In this document: positions 25,601 to 40,600 of the stretch, in pieces
How positions within the stretch are numbered: the first letter of the stretch is position 1
Layout: every line of letters begins with the position of its first letter
Source of the DNA: Sabellastarte sp. h YS-2021
Lineage: Eukaryota > Annelida > Polychaeta > Sabellida > Sabellidae
Assembly: GCA_964017235.1 (NCBI GenBank)
Contig: OZ024933.1
Location: forward strand, 90,983,432-91,047,431
Length of the DNA stretch: 64,000 bases
Reading direction: 5' to 3'
Notes under the pieces: generated by a model
What the model was told of the DNA's origin: nothing
The model's input: the letters and a program-made list of their open reading frames with translations, nothing else
Database searches by the model: none
Translations under genes and position numbers: made by a program

Positions 25601-28600
25601 TGTAAACCCAGAGTCACATGTACATACAAAGCTTCCAGGATTATTTGTACAACTTCCATACATGCATGGGTTACCTTCACATTCATCTATATCTGTATCA
25701 CACTGGTTTCCTAAAAATAAAAAGACACTCTGCAAATACTAGATCCAATTCCAAAGGTCTAAGCCCAAACTTGGGATTTTATGGTATAATTCAACTGCCA
25801 TAGTTATAGACATTAGGCAGTTCCTCAGTTTTTTCACTTGTGAGAGTCAAACCCTCCCAGAGGTGACAGCTTGTGATGAGATGCCATACTTGACCCCTAG
25901 GCCACTGAGGACCTTTGGATCCTACTACAAGGAAACAGGAGAAACTAATATTGTTATTAACAGAACACCAAGATTATTTTGAAAAAAAATTCAAATATTC
26001 TTACCTCAACTGTCACTTTAAACTGAGAATAAGATAACTATTAGTAAGAAATAGGAATATAATTTTATTCAGTTTATTTTGGCAAAACAGATTTTAAAGA
26101 TGTTTTTCCTGTCAATGTTTAGGAAAATTAAGTTGAAAAACAAAAGTTAAACCAATATTAAAATGTGAAAATGACTTAAAATGTAAAAATTACTTTATAT
26201 TTTAATAGATAATGATTCAGCTGGCATTCTGTCACCAAATCTTTAAATCTTGTCAAGTTTGTTTCATAACTTACATATTCTACAGAAACAATCACCACAC
26301 AGCTTACAGCAATCTAAACTAGGCATCAGTGATCAAAATTATTAAAGGGTACACATATATGTTTATCAACTTTTGGTAAAATTTTAAGGCATATACTAAG
26401 TAACCAAATCCAAGCAATAGCATTAAACTAAGGGGTCAGATAACTACATGTGTTCACATTTTTGAATCACCCTTTCAGCATATTTTTGGAAAACAACTGA
26501 TAGAATTTGTGGGTAACTAACCTGTGTACCCAGGTTCACATGTGCATACAAAGCTTCCAGGATTATTTGTACAATTTCCATATATACATGGGTCACCCTC
26601 ACATTCATCTACGTCTGTCTCACACAGGTTTCCTAACATGAAAACACATACTGTAAATATTTGATCCTACTACAATGAACATGAATCTTATTGATATTAA
26701 TACAACTTAAGATCACTCTGGATGAAAACAAATTGCAAAAGTTTATTGTTTTATTTCAAGTATTAATACAAGGAAAAGAGTAGATAAGTTTTAAACAACA
26801 AAACTTACAACTTTTTAAAAGTATTATTGTTTGGTAGAACGGATTATTTTAAATATGCTATTGTATTATTATTATTTAGAGGGGGGCCATGGTGGCAGAG
26901 TGGTAACACTCGTGCCTCCCACCTCTGAGGCCGGGTTTCGATTCCCGGTACAGCCTCAGGTAGGAATGCTGATAGTTGCTTACTGTTAGTCGGTAGTTTA
27001 CAGTACAGAACCCTAACAGGCTGTATGTACTGGTTTCCTCTGCTTTTCCAACTACCCGTCGTGATATGACCTGTACAGTGTTGAAAAGGGCATAAAATCC
27101 CAAATAAGTAAAATAAATAAATATTATTATTTAGACAAGCTTATTCAAAAAATGCTTTGCAAGTGATACAGCCAGGATCATGTGTGGGTTACTAACCTGT
27201 ATACCCAGGGACACATGTACAATCAAAGCTTCCAGGATTATTTGTACAATTTCCAAATATGCAAGGAACATCCACACATTCATCTATATCCACTTCACAA
27301 AGGGATCCTAGAAATGAAAACATATCCTGTCTCTGTAATAGTATTAACTAGAAAAATTTAAATTTTATCAACCTCAAGTGTCACTGCACACAGGAGCTAT
27401 TACTATCAAATAGTCAGTTAGTGTATTAACACAGTTTCTTTTGGGAACATGGATTTGAAGTGTTACTCCTATAATGTTTACAAAATTTCTATTGGAAAAC
27501 CAAATATTTTCCCAATAATTAAAGTGGATATAATGAATGAATTTTACTTTGAATTATGACAAAAATGGCGAAAGTGAATTTTGGTCACCAAATTCACAAT
27601 TTTGTTAGTTGCCATCAATATCTTATGGATGTTGTTTACAATTTATCAAAAAGCAACACATTATTTCTTCAAAAACTTGCATATTACACAAAAATCAGTC
27701 ATGACACAGCTTATAATCACAAAAATAATGTATCCACATTCCAAAGCATTTAAGGGCAGACTTACATATTTACTTATTGTTTGGAAAAATTTAAGGCATT
27801 TTCAAAGTTACCAACATAAGTAAGAATATTTATATAAATACCACAAAATAAGGGTCATATTACTTTATATGTTTATATTTTCGAATCACCATTTCAGCAT
27901 ATTTTTGGATAACAACTGATAGAATTTGTGGGTAACTAACCTGTGTACCCAGGTTCACATGTGCATACGAAGCTTCCAGGATTATTTGTACAATTTCCAT
28001 ATATACATGGGTCACCCTCACATTCATCTACGTCTGTCTCACACAGGTTTCCTAACATGAAAACACATACTGTAAATATCTGATGCTACTACAATGAACA
28101 TGAATCTTATTGATATTAATACAACTTAAGATCACTCTGGATGAAAACAAATTGCAAAAGTTTATTGTTTTGTTTCAAGTATTATTACAAAGAAAAGAGT
28201 AGATAAGTTTTAAACAACAAAACTTACAACATTTTAAAATTATTATTGTTTGGCAGAACGGATTTTTTTAAATATGCTATTGTATCATTATTATTTATAG
28301 GTGGGCCATGGTGGCAGAGTGGTAACACTCGTGCCTCCCACCTCTGAGGCCAGGTAGGAAAGCTGATAGTTGCTTACTGTTGGTCGGTAGTTTACAGTAC
28401 AGAACCCTAAGAGACTCTATGTACTGGTTTCCTTTGCTTTTCCAACTACCCGTCGTGATATGACCTGTACAGTGTTGAAAAGGGCGTAAAATCCCAAATA
28501 AATAAAACAAATATATATTATTATTTAGACAAGCTTATTCGTAAAATGCTTTGCAAGTGATACAGCCAGGAGCATTTGTGGGTTACTAACCTGTATACCC

Positions 28601-31600
28601 AGGGACACATGTACAATCAAAGCTTCCAGGATTATTTGTACAATTTCCATACATGCAAGGAACATCCACACATTCATCTATATCCACTTCACAAAGGGAT
28701 CCTAGAAATGAAAACATATCCTGTCTCTGTAATGGTATTAACAAGAAAAATTTAAAGTTTATCAACCTCAAGTGTCCCTGCATACTGGAGCTATTACTGT
28801 CAAATAGCCACTTAGTTTATTTACACAGTTTCTTTTGGCAACAATCATTTTTAAAAGTGTTACTCCTATAATGTTTACAAAATTTCTATTGGAAAACCAA
28901 ATATTTTCCCAATAATTAAAGTGGATATAATGAATGAATTTTACTTTAAATTATGATAAAAATGGTGAAAGTGAATTTTGGTCACCAAATTCACAATTTT
29001 GTTAGTTGCCATCAATATCTTATGGATGTTGTTTACAATTTATCAAAAAGCAACAGATTATTCCTTCAAAAGATTGCAGATTACACAAAAATCAGTCATG
29101 ACACAGGTTATAATCACAAAAATAATGTATCAACATTCCAAAGCAGTTAAGGGCTGACTTACATATTTACTTATTGCTTGGAAAAATTTAAGGCATTTTC
29201 AAAGTTACCAACATAAGTAAGAACATTAATATAAATACCAGAAAATAAGGGTCATATTACTACATGTGTTCACATTTTTGAATCACCATTTCAGGATATC
29301 TTTATTTTTTTTTTTATTTGGAGTTTTACGTCGCTTTCAACACTGTACAGGTCATATCACGACGGGTAGTTGGAAGGGCAGAGGAAACCAGTACATATAG
29401 TTCGCTAGGGTTCTGTACTGTAAACTGCCCACCAACGGCAAGCAACTACCAGCTTTCCCACTTACGGCCATGACTGGGATCGAACCCCGGGCACAGAGGT
29501 GGGAGGCGAGAGTGTTACCACTCTGCCACCGTGGCCCCCCCAGGATATCTTTAAAAAACAACTGATAGAATTTGTGGGTAACTAACCTGTGTACCCAGGT
29601 TCACATGTGCATACAAAGCTTCCAGGATTATTTGTACAATTTCCATATATACATGGGTCACCCTCACATTCATCTACGTCTGTCTCACACAGGTTTCCTA
29701 ACATGAAAACAAATACTGTAAATATTTGATCCTACTACAATGAACATGAATCTTATTGATATTAATACAACTTAAGATCATTCTGAGTGAAAACAAATTG
29801 CAAAAGTTTATTGTTTCATTTCAAGTGTTATTACAAAGAAAAGAGTAGATAAGATTTAAACAACAACACTTACAACTTTTTAAAATTATTATTGTTTGGC
29901 AGAACGGATTACTTTAAATATGCTATTGTATTATTATTATTTAGACAAGCTTATTTGAAAAATGCTTTGCAAGTGATACAATCAGGATCATTTGTGGGTT
30001 ACTAACCTGTATACCCAGGGACACATGTACAATCAAAGCTTCCAGGATTATTTGTACAATTTCCAAATATGCAAGGAACATCCACACATTCATCTATATC
30101 CACTTCACAAAGGGATCCTAGAAATGAAAACATATCCTGTCTCTGTAATAGTATTAACTAGAAAAATTTAAATTTTATCAACCTCAAGTGTCACTGCACA
30201 CAGGAGCTATTACTATCAAATAGTCAGTTAGTGTATTAACACAGTTTCTTTTGGGAACATGGATTTGAAGTGTTACTCCTATAATGTTTACAAAATTTCT
30301 ATTGGAAAACCAAATATTTTCCCAATAATTAAAGTGGATATAATGAATGAATTTTACTTTGAATTATGACAAAAATGGCGAAAGTGAATTTTGGTCACCA
30401 AATTCACAATTTTGTTAGTTGCCATCAATATCTTATGGATGTTGTTTACAATTTATCAAAAAGCAACACATTATTTCTTCAAAAACTTGCATATTACACA
30501 AAAATCAGTCATGACACAGCTTATAATCACAAAAATAATGTATCCACATTCCAAAGCATTTAAGGGCAGACTTACATATTTACTTATTGTTTGGAAAAAT
30601 TTAAGGCATTTTCAAAGTTACCAACATAAGTAAGAATATTTATATAAATACCACAAAATAAGGGTCATATTACTTTATATGTTTATATTTTCGAATCACC
30701 ATTTCAGCATATTTTTGGATAACAACTGATAGAATTTGTGGGTAACTAACCTGTGTACCCAGGTTCACATGTGCATACGAAGCTTCCAGGATTATTTGTA
30801 CAATTTCCATATATACATGGGTCACCCTCACATTCATCTACGTCTGTCTCACACAGGTTTCCTAACATGAAAACACATACTGTAAATATCTGATGCTACT
30901 ACAATGAACATGAATCTTATTGATATTAATACAACTTAAGATCACTCTGGATGAAAACAAATTGCAAAAGTTTATTGTTTTGTTTCAAGTATTATTACAA
31001 AGAAAAGAGTAGATAAGTTTTAAACAACAAAACTTACAACATTTTAAAATTATTATTGTTTGGCAGAACGGATTTTTTTAAATATGCTATTGTATCATTA
31101 TTATTTATAGGTGGGCCATGGTGGCAGAGTGGTAACACTCGTGCCTCCCACCTCTGAGGCCAGGTAGGAAAGCTGATAGTTGCTTACTGTTGGTCGGTAG
31201 TTTACAGTACAGAACCCTAAGAGACTCTATGTACTGGTTTCCTTTGCTTTTCCAACTACCCGTCGTGATATGACCTGTACAGTGTTGAAAAGGGCGTAAA
31301 ATCCCAAATAAATAAAACAAATATATATTATTATTTAGACAAGCTTATTCGTAAAATGCTTTGCAAGTGATACAGCCAGGAGCATTTGTGGGTTACTAAC
31401 CTGTATACCCAGGGACACATGTACAATCAAAGCTTCCAGGATTATTTGTACAATTTCCATACATGCAAGGAACATCCACACATTCATCTATATCCACTTC
31501 ACAAAGGGATCCTAGAAATGAAAACATATCCTGTCTCTGTAATGGTATTAACAAGAAAAATTTAAAGTTTATCAACCTCAAGTGTCCCTGCATACTGGAG

Positions 31601-34600
31601 CTATTACTGTCAAATAGCCACTTAGTTTATTTACACAGTTTCTTTTGGCAACAATCATTTTTAAAAGTGTTACTCCTATAATGTTTACAAAATTTCTATT
31701 GGAAAACCAAATATTTTCCCAATAATTAAAGTGGATATAATGAATGAATTTTACTTTAAATTATGATAAAAATGGTGAAAGTGAATTTTGGTCACCAAAT
31801 TCACAATTTTGTTAGTTGCCATCAATATCTTATGGATGTTGTTTACAATTTATCAAAAAGCAACAGATTATTCCTTCAAAAGATTGCAGATTACACAAAA
31901 ATCAGTCATGACACAGGTTATAATCACAAAAATAATGTATCAACATTCCAAAGCAGTTAAGGGCTGACTTACATATTTACTTATTGCTTGGAAAAATTTA
32001 AGGCATTTTCAAAGTTACCAACATAAGTAAGAACATTAATATAAATACCAGAAAATAAGGGTCATATTACTACATGTGTTCACATTTTTGAATCACCATT
32101 TCAGGATATCTTTATTTTTTTTTTTATTTGGAGTTTTACGTCGCTTTCAACACTGTACAGGTCATATCACGACGGGTAGTTGGAAGGGCAGAGGAAACCA
32201 GTACATATAGTTCGCTAGGGTTCTGTACTGTAAACTGCCCACCAACGGCAAGCAACTACCAGCTTTCCCACTTACGGCCATGACTGGGATCGAACCCCGG
32301 GCACAGAGGTGGGAGGCGAGAGTGTTACCACTCTGCCACCGTGGCCCCCCCAGGATATCTTTAAAAAACAACTGATAGAATTTGTGGGTAACTAACCTGT
32401 GTACCCAGGTTCACATGTGCATACAAAGCTTCCAGGATTATTTGTACAATTTCCATATATACATGGGTCACCCTCACATTCATCTACGTCTGTCTCACAC
32501 AGGTTTCCTAACATGAAAACAAATACTGTAAATATTTGATCCTACTACAATGAACATGAATCTTATTGATATTAATACAACTTAAGATCATTCTGAGTGA
32601 AAACAAATTGCAAAAGTTTATTGTTTCATTTCAAGTGTTATTACAAAGAAAAGAGTAGATAAGATTTAAACAACAACACTTACAACTTTTTAAAATTATT
32701 ATTGTTTGGCAGAACGGATTACTTTAAATATGCTATTGTATTATTATTATTTAGACAAGCTTATTTGAAAAATGCTTTGCAAGTGATACAATCAGGATCA
32801 TTTGTGGGTTACTAACCTGTATACCCAGGGACACATGTACAATCAAAGCTTCCAGGATTATTTGTACAATTTCCATACATGCAAGGAACATCCACACATT
32901 CATCTATATCCACTTCACAAAGGGATCCTAGAAATGAAAACATATCCTGTCTCTGTAATGGTATTAACAAGAAAAATTTAAAGTTTATCAACCTCAAGTG
33001 TCCCTGCACACTGGAGCTATTACTGTCAAATAGCCACTTAGTTTATTTACACAGTTTCTTTTGGCAACAAGGATTTTTAAAAGTGTTACTCCTATAATGT
33101 TTACAAAATTTCTATTGGAAAACCAAATATTTTCCCAATAATTAAAGTGAATATAATGAATGAATTTTACTTTAAATTATGATAAAAATGGTGAAAGTAA
33201 ATTTTGGTCACCAAATTCACAATTTTGTTAGTTGCCATCAATATCTTATGGATGTTGTTTACAATTTATCAAAAAGCAACAGATTATTCCTTCAAAAGAT
33301 TGCAGATTACACAAAAATCAGTCATGACACAGGTTATAATCACAAAAATAATGTATCAACATTCCAAAGCAGTTAAGGTCAGACTTACATATTTACTTAT
33401 TGCTTGGAAAAATTTAAGGCATTTTCAAAGTTACCAACATAAGTAAGAACATTAATATAAATACCAGAAAATAAGGGTCATATTACTACATGTGTTCACA
33501 TTTTTGAATAACCATTTCAGGATATCTTTATTTTTTTTTATTTGGAGTTTTACATCGCTTTTAACACTGTACAGGTCATATCATGACGGGTAGTTGGAAG
33601 GGCAGAGGAAACCAGTACATATATTTCGCTAGGGTTCTGTACTGTAAACTGCCGACCAACGGCAAGCAACTACCATCTTTCCCACTTACGGCCATGACAG
33701 GGATCGAACCCCGGCCGCAGAGGTGGGAGGTGAGAGTGTTACCACTCTGCCACTGTGGCCCCCCCAGGATATCTTTAAAAAACAACTGATAGAATTTGTG
33801 GGTAACTAACCTGTGTACCCAGGTTCACATGTGCATACAAAGCTTCCAGGATTATTTGTACAATTTCCATATATACATGGGTCACCCTCACATTCATCTA
33901 CGTCTGTCTCACACAGGTTTCCTAACATGAAAACAAATACTGTAAATATTTGATCCTACTACAATGAACATGAATCTTATTGATATTAATACAACTTAAG
34001 ATCATTCTGAGTGAAAACAAATTGCAAAAGTTTATTGTTTCATTTCAAGTGTTATTACAAAGAAAAGAGTAGATAAGACTTAAACAACAAAACTTACAAC
34101 TTTTTAAAAGTATTATTGTTTGGCAGAACGGATTACTTTAAATATGCTATTGTATTATTATTATTTAGACAAGCTTATTTGAAAAATGCTTTGCAAGTGA
34201 TACAATCAGGATCATTTGTGGGTTACTAACCTGTATACCCAGGGACACATGTACAATCAAAGCTTCCAGGATTATTTGTACAATTTCCATACATGCAAGG
34301 AACATCCACACATTCATCTATATCCACTTCACAAAGGGATCCTAGAAATGAAAACATATCCTGTCTCTGTAATGGTATTAACAAGAAAAATTTAAAGTTT
34401 ATCAACCTCAAGTGTCCCTGCATACTGGAGCTATTACTGTCAAATAGCCACTTAGTTTATTTACACAGTTTCTTTTGGCAACAATCATTTTTAAAAGTGT
34501 TACTCCTATAATGTTTACAAAATTTCTATTGGAAAACCAAATATTTTCCCAATAATTAAAGTGGATATAATGAATGAATTTTACTTTAAATTATGATAAA

Positions 34601-37600
34601 AATGGTGAAAGTGAATTTTGGTCACCAAATTCACAATTTTGTTAGTTGCCATCAATATATTATGGATGTTGTTTACAATTTATCAAAAAGCAACAGATTA
34701 TTCCTTCAAAAGATTGCAGATTACACAAAAATCAGTCATGACACAGGTTATAATCACAAAAATAATGTATCAACATTCCAAAGCAGTTAAGGGCAGACTT
34801 ACATATTTACTTATTGCTTGGAAAAATTTAAGGCATTTTCAAAGTTACCAACATAAGTAAGAACATTAATATAAATACCAGAAAATAAGGGTAATATTAC
34901 TACATGTGTTCACATTTTTGAATGACCATTTCAGGATATCTTTATTTTTTTTTTATTTGGAGTTTTACGTCGCTTTCAACACTGTACAGGTCATATCACG
35001 ACGGGTAGTTGGAAGGGAAGAGGAAACCAGTACATATAGTTCGCTAGGGTTCTGTACTGTAAACTGCCCACCAACGGCAAGCAACTACCAGCTTTCCCAC
35101 TTACGGCCATGACAGGGATGGAACCCCGGCCGCAGAGGTGGGAGGGGAGAGTGTTACCACTCTGCCACCGTGGCCCCCCCAGGATATCTTTAAAAAATAA
35201 CTGATAGAATTTGTGGGTAACTAACCTGTGTACCCAGGTTCACATGTGCATACAAAGCTTCCAGGATTATTTGTACAATTTCCATATATACATGGGTCAC
35301 CCTCACATTCATCTACGTCTGTCTCACACAGGTTTCCTAACATGAAAACAAATACTGTAAATATTTGATGCTACTACAATGAACATGAATCTTATTGATA
35401 TTAATACAACATAAGATCACTCTGGATGAAAACAAATTGCAAAAGTTTATTGTTTTATTTCAAGTGTTATTACAAAGAAAAGAGTAGATAAGACTTAAAC
35501 AACAAAACTTACAACTTTTTAAAAGTATTATTGTTTGGCAGAACGGATTACTTTAAATATGCTATTGTATTATTATTATTTAGACAAGCTTATTTGAAAA
35601 ATGCTTTGCAAGTGATACAATCAGGATGATTTGTGGGTTACTAACCTGTATACCCAGGGACACATGTACAATCAAAGCTTCCAGGATTATTGGTACAATT
35701 TCCATACATGCAAGGAACATCCACACATTCATCTATATCCACTTCACAAAGGGATCCTAGAAATGAAAACATATCCTGTCTCTGTAATGGTATTAACAAG
35801 AAAAATTTAAAGTTTATCAACCTCAAGTGTCCCTGCACACTGGAGCTATTGCTGTCAAATAGCCACTTAGTTTATTTACACAGTTTCTTTTGGCAACAAG
35901 GATTTTTAAAAGTGTTACTCCTATAATGTTTACAAAATTTCTATTGGAAAACCAAATATTTTCCCAATAATTAAAGTGGATATAATGAATGAATTTTACT
36001 TTAAATTATGATAAAAATGGTGAAAGTGAATTTTGGTCACCAAATTCACAATTTTGTTAGTTGCCATCAATATCTTATGGATGTTGTTTACAATTTATCA
36101 AAAAGCAACAGATTATTCCTTCAAAAGATTGCAGATTACACAAAAATCAGTCATGACACAGGTTATAATAACAAAAATAATGTATCAACATTCCAAAGCA
36201 GTTAAGGGCCGACTTACATATTTACTTATTGCTTGGAAAAATTTAAGGCATTTTCAAAGTTACCAACATAAGTAAGAACATTAATATAAATACCAGAAAA
36301 TAAGGGTAATATTACTACATGTGTTCACATTTTTGAATCACCATTTCAGGATATCTTTATTATTATTTTTTTTTATTTGGAATTTTACGTCGCTTTCAAC
36401 ACTGTACAGGTCATATCACGACGGGTAGTTGGAAGGGCAGAGGAAACCAGTACATATAGTTCGCTAGGGTTCTGTACTGTAAACTGCCCACCAACGGCAA
36501 GCAACTACCAGCTTTCCCACTTACGGCCATGACGGGGATCGAACCCCGGCTGCAGAGGTGGGAGGCGAGAGTGTTACCACTCTGCCACCGTGGCCCCCCC
36601 AGGATATCTTTAAAAAACAACTGATAGAATTTGTGGGTAACTAACCTGTGTACCCAGGTTCACATGTGCATACAAAGCTTCCAGGATTATTTGTACAATT
36701 TCCATATATACATGGGTCACCCTCACATTCATCTACGTCTGTCTCACACAGGTTTCCTAACATGAAAACAAATACTGTAAATATTTGATCCTACTACAAT
36801 GAACATGAATCTTATTGATATTAATACAACTTAAGATCATTCTGAGTGAAAACAAATTGCAAAAGTTTATTGTTTCATTTCAAGTGTTATTACAAAGAAA
36901 AGAGTAGATAAGACTTAAACAACAAAACTTACAACTTTTTAAAAGTATTATTGTTTGGCAGAACGGATTACTTTAAATATGCTATTGTATTATTATTATT
37001 TAGACAAGCTTATTTGAAAAATGCTTTGCAAGTGATACAATCAGGATCATTTGTGGGTTACTAACCTGTATACCCAGGGACACATGTACAATCAAAGCTT
37101 CCAGGATTATTTGTACAATTTCCATACATGCAAGGAACATCCACACATTCATCTATATCCACTTCACAAAGGGATCCTAGAAATGAAAACATATCCTGTC
37201 TCTGTAATGGTATTAACAAGAAAAATTTAAAGTTTATCAACCTCAAGTGTCCCTGCACACTGGAGCTATTACTGTCAAATAGCCACTTAGTTTATTTACA
37301 CAGTTTCTTTTGGCAACAAGGATTTTTAAAAGTGTTACTCCTATAATGTTTACAAAATTTCTATTGGAAAACCAAATATTTTCCCAATAATTAAAGTGAA
37401 TATAATGAATGAATTTTACTTTAAATTATGATAAAAATGGTGAAAGTAAATTTTGGTCACCAAATTCACAATTTTGTTAGTTGCCATCAATATCTTATGG
37501 ATGTTGTTTACAATTTATCAAAAAGCAACAGATTATTCCTTCAAAAGATTGCAGATTACACAAAAATCTGTCATGACACAGGTTATAATCACAAAAATAA

Positions 37601-40600
37601 TGTATCAACATTCCAAAGCAGTTAAGGGCAGACTTACATATTTACTTATTGCTTGGAAAAATTTAAGGCATTTTCAAAGTTACCAACATAAGTAAGAACA
37701 TTAATATAAATACCAGAAAATAAGGGTAATATTACTACATGTGTTCACATTTTTGAATCACCATTTCAGGATATCTTTATTATTATTTTTTTTTATTTGG
37801 AATTTTACGTCGCTTTCAACACTGTTCAGGTCATATCACGACGGGTAGTTGGAAGGGCAGAGGAAACCAGTACATATAGTTCGCTAGGGTTCTGTACTGT
37901 AAACTGCCCACCAACGGCAAGCAACTACCAGCTTTCCCACTTACGGCCATGACGGGGATCGAACCCCGGCTGCAGAGGTGGGAGGCGAGAGTGTTACCAC
38001 TCTGCCACCGTGGCCCCCCCAGGATATCTTTAAAAAACAACTGATAGAATTTGTGGGTAACTAACCTGTGTACCCAGGTTCACATGTGCATACAAAGCTT
38101 CCAGGATTATTTGTACAATTTCCATATATACATGGGTCACCCTCACATTCATCTACGTCTGTCTCACACAGGTTTCCTAACATGAAAACAAATACTGTAA
38201 ATATTTGATCCTACTACAATGAACATGAATCTTATTGATATTAATACAACTTAAGATCATTCTGAGCGAAAACAAATTGCAAAAGTTTATTGCTTTATTT
38301 CAAGTGTTATTACAAAGAAAAGAGTAGATAAGACTTAAACAACAACACTTACAAATTTTTAAAAGTATTATTGTTTGGCAGAACAGATTACTTTAAATAT
38401 GCTATTGTATTATTATTATTTAGACAAGCTTATTTGAAAAATGCTTTGCAAGTGATACAGTCAGGATCATTTGTGGGTTACTAACCTGTATACCCAGGGA
38501 CACATGTACAATCAAAGCTTCCAGGATTATTTGTACAATTTCCATACATGCAAGGAATATCCATACATTCATCTATATCCACTTCACAAAGGGATCCTAG
38601 AAATGAAAACATATCCTGTCTCTGTAATGGTATTAATTCGAAAAATTTAAAGTTTATCAACCTCAAGTGTCACTGCACACTGGAGCGATTACTATCAAAT
38701 GGTCAATTAGTGTATTTACACAGTTTCTTTTGGGAACATGGATTATAAGGGTTACTCCTATAATGTTTACAAAATTTCTATTGGAAAACCAAATATTTTC
38801 CCAATAATTAAAGTGGAAAAATAAATGAATTTTGCATTAAATTATTTTAAAACATGGTGAAAGTGAATTTTGGTGAAGAAATTCACAATTTTGTTAGTTG
38901 TCATCAATATCTTATGGGTGTTGTTTATAATCTATCAAAAAGCAACAGATTATTCCTTCAAAATATTGCATATTATACAAAAATTAGTTATGACACAGCT
39001 TATAATCACAAAAATAATGTATCACCATTCCAAAGCAGTTAAGGTCAGACTTACATATTTACTTATTGCTTGGAAAAATTTAAGGCATTTTCAAAGTTCC
39101 CAATATAAGTAAGAACATTAATATAAATACCAAAAAATTAGGGTCATATTACTACATGTGTTCACATTTTTGAATCACCATTTCAGGATATTTTTAAAAA
39201 ACAACTGACAGAATTTGTGGGTAACTAACCTGTGTACCCAGGTTCACATGTGCATACAAAGCTTCCAGGATTATTTGTACAATTTCCATACATGCAAGGA
39301 ACATCCACACATTCATCTATATCCACTTCACAAAGGGATCCTAGAAATCAAAACATATCCTGTCTCTGTAATGGTATTAACTAGAAAAATTTAAAGTTTA
39401 TCAACCTCAAGTGTCACTGCACACTGGAGCTATTACTGTCAATTTTCTTAGTTGCCATCAATATCTTATGGATGTTGTTTACAATTTATCAAAAAGCAAC
39501 AGATTATTCCTTCAAAAAATTGCCTATTACACAAAAATCAGTCATGACACAACTTATAATCACAAAAATAATGTATCTATATCCAAAGCAGCTAAGGGCA
39601 GACTTACATATTTACTTATTGCTTGGAAAAATTTAAGGCATTTTCAAAGTTACCAACATATGTAAGAACATTAATATAAATACCAGAAAATAAGGGTTAT
39701 ATTACTACATGTGTTCACATTTTTAAATCACCATTTCAGGATATCTTTAAAAAACAACTGATAGAATTTGTGGGTAACTAACCTGTGTACCCAGGTTCAC
39801 ATGTGCATACAAAGTTTCCAGGATTATTTGTACAATTTCCATATATACATGGGTCACCCTCACATTCATCTACATCTGTCTCACACAGGTTTCCTAACAT
39901 GAAAACACATACTGTAAATATTTGATCCTACTACAATGAACATGAATCTTATTGATATTAATACAACTTAAGATCATTCTGAGTGAAAACAAATTGCAAA
40001 AGTTTATTGTTTTATTTCAAGTGTTATTACAAAGAAAAGAGTAGATAAGATTTAAACAACAACACTTACAACTTTTTAAAATTATTATTGTTTGGCAGAA
40101 CAGATTACTTTAAATATGCTATTGTATTATTATTATTTAGATAAGCTTATTTGAAAAATGCTTTGCAAGTGATACAGTCAAGATCATTTGTGGGTTACTA
40201 ACCTGTATACCCAGGGACACATGTACAATCAAAGCTTCCAGGATTATTTGTACAATTTCCATACATGCAAGGAATATCCATACATTCATCTATATCCACT
40301 TCACAAAGGGATCCTAGAAATGAAAACATATCCTGTCTCTGTAATGGTATTAACTAGAAAAATTTTAAGTTTATCGACCTCAAGTGTCACTGCACACTGG
40401 AGCTATTACTGTCAATTTTCTTAGTTGCCATCCATATCTGATGGATGTTGTTTACAATTTATCAAAAAGCAACAGATTATTCCTTCAAAAAATTGCCTAT
40501 TATACAAAAATCAGTCATGACACAACTTATAATCACAAAAGTAATGTATCTACATTCCAAAGCAGCTAAGGGCAGACTTACATATTTACTTATTGCTTGG

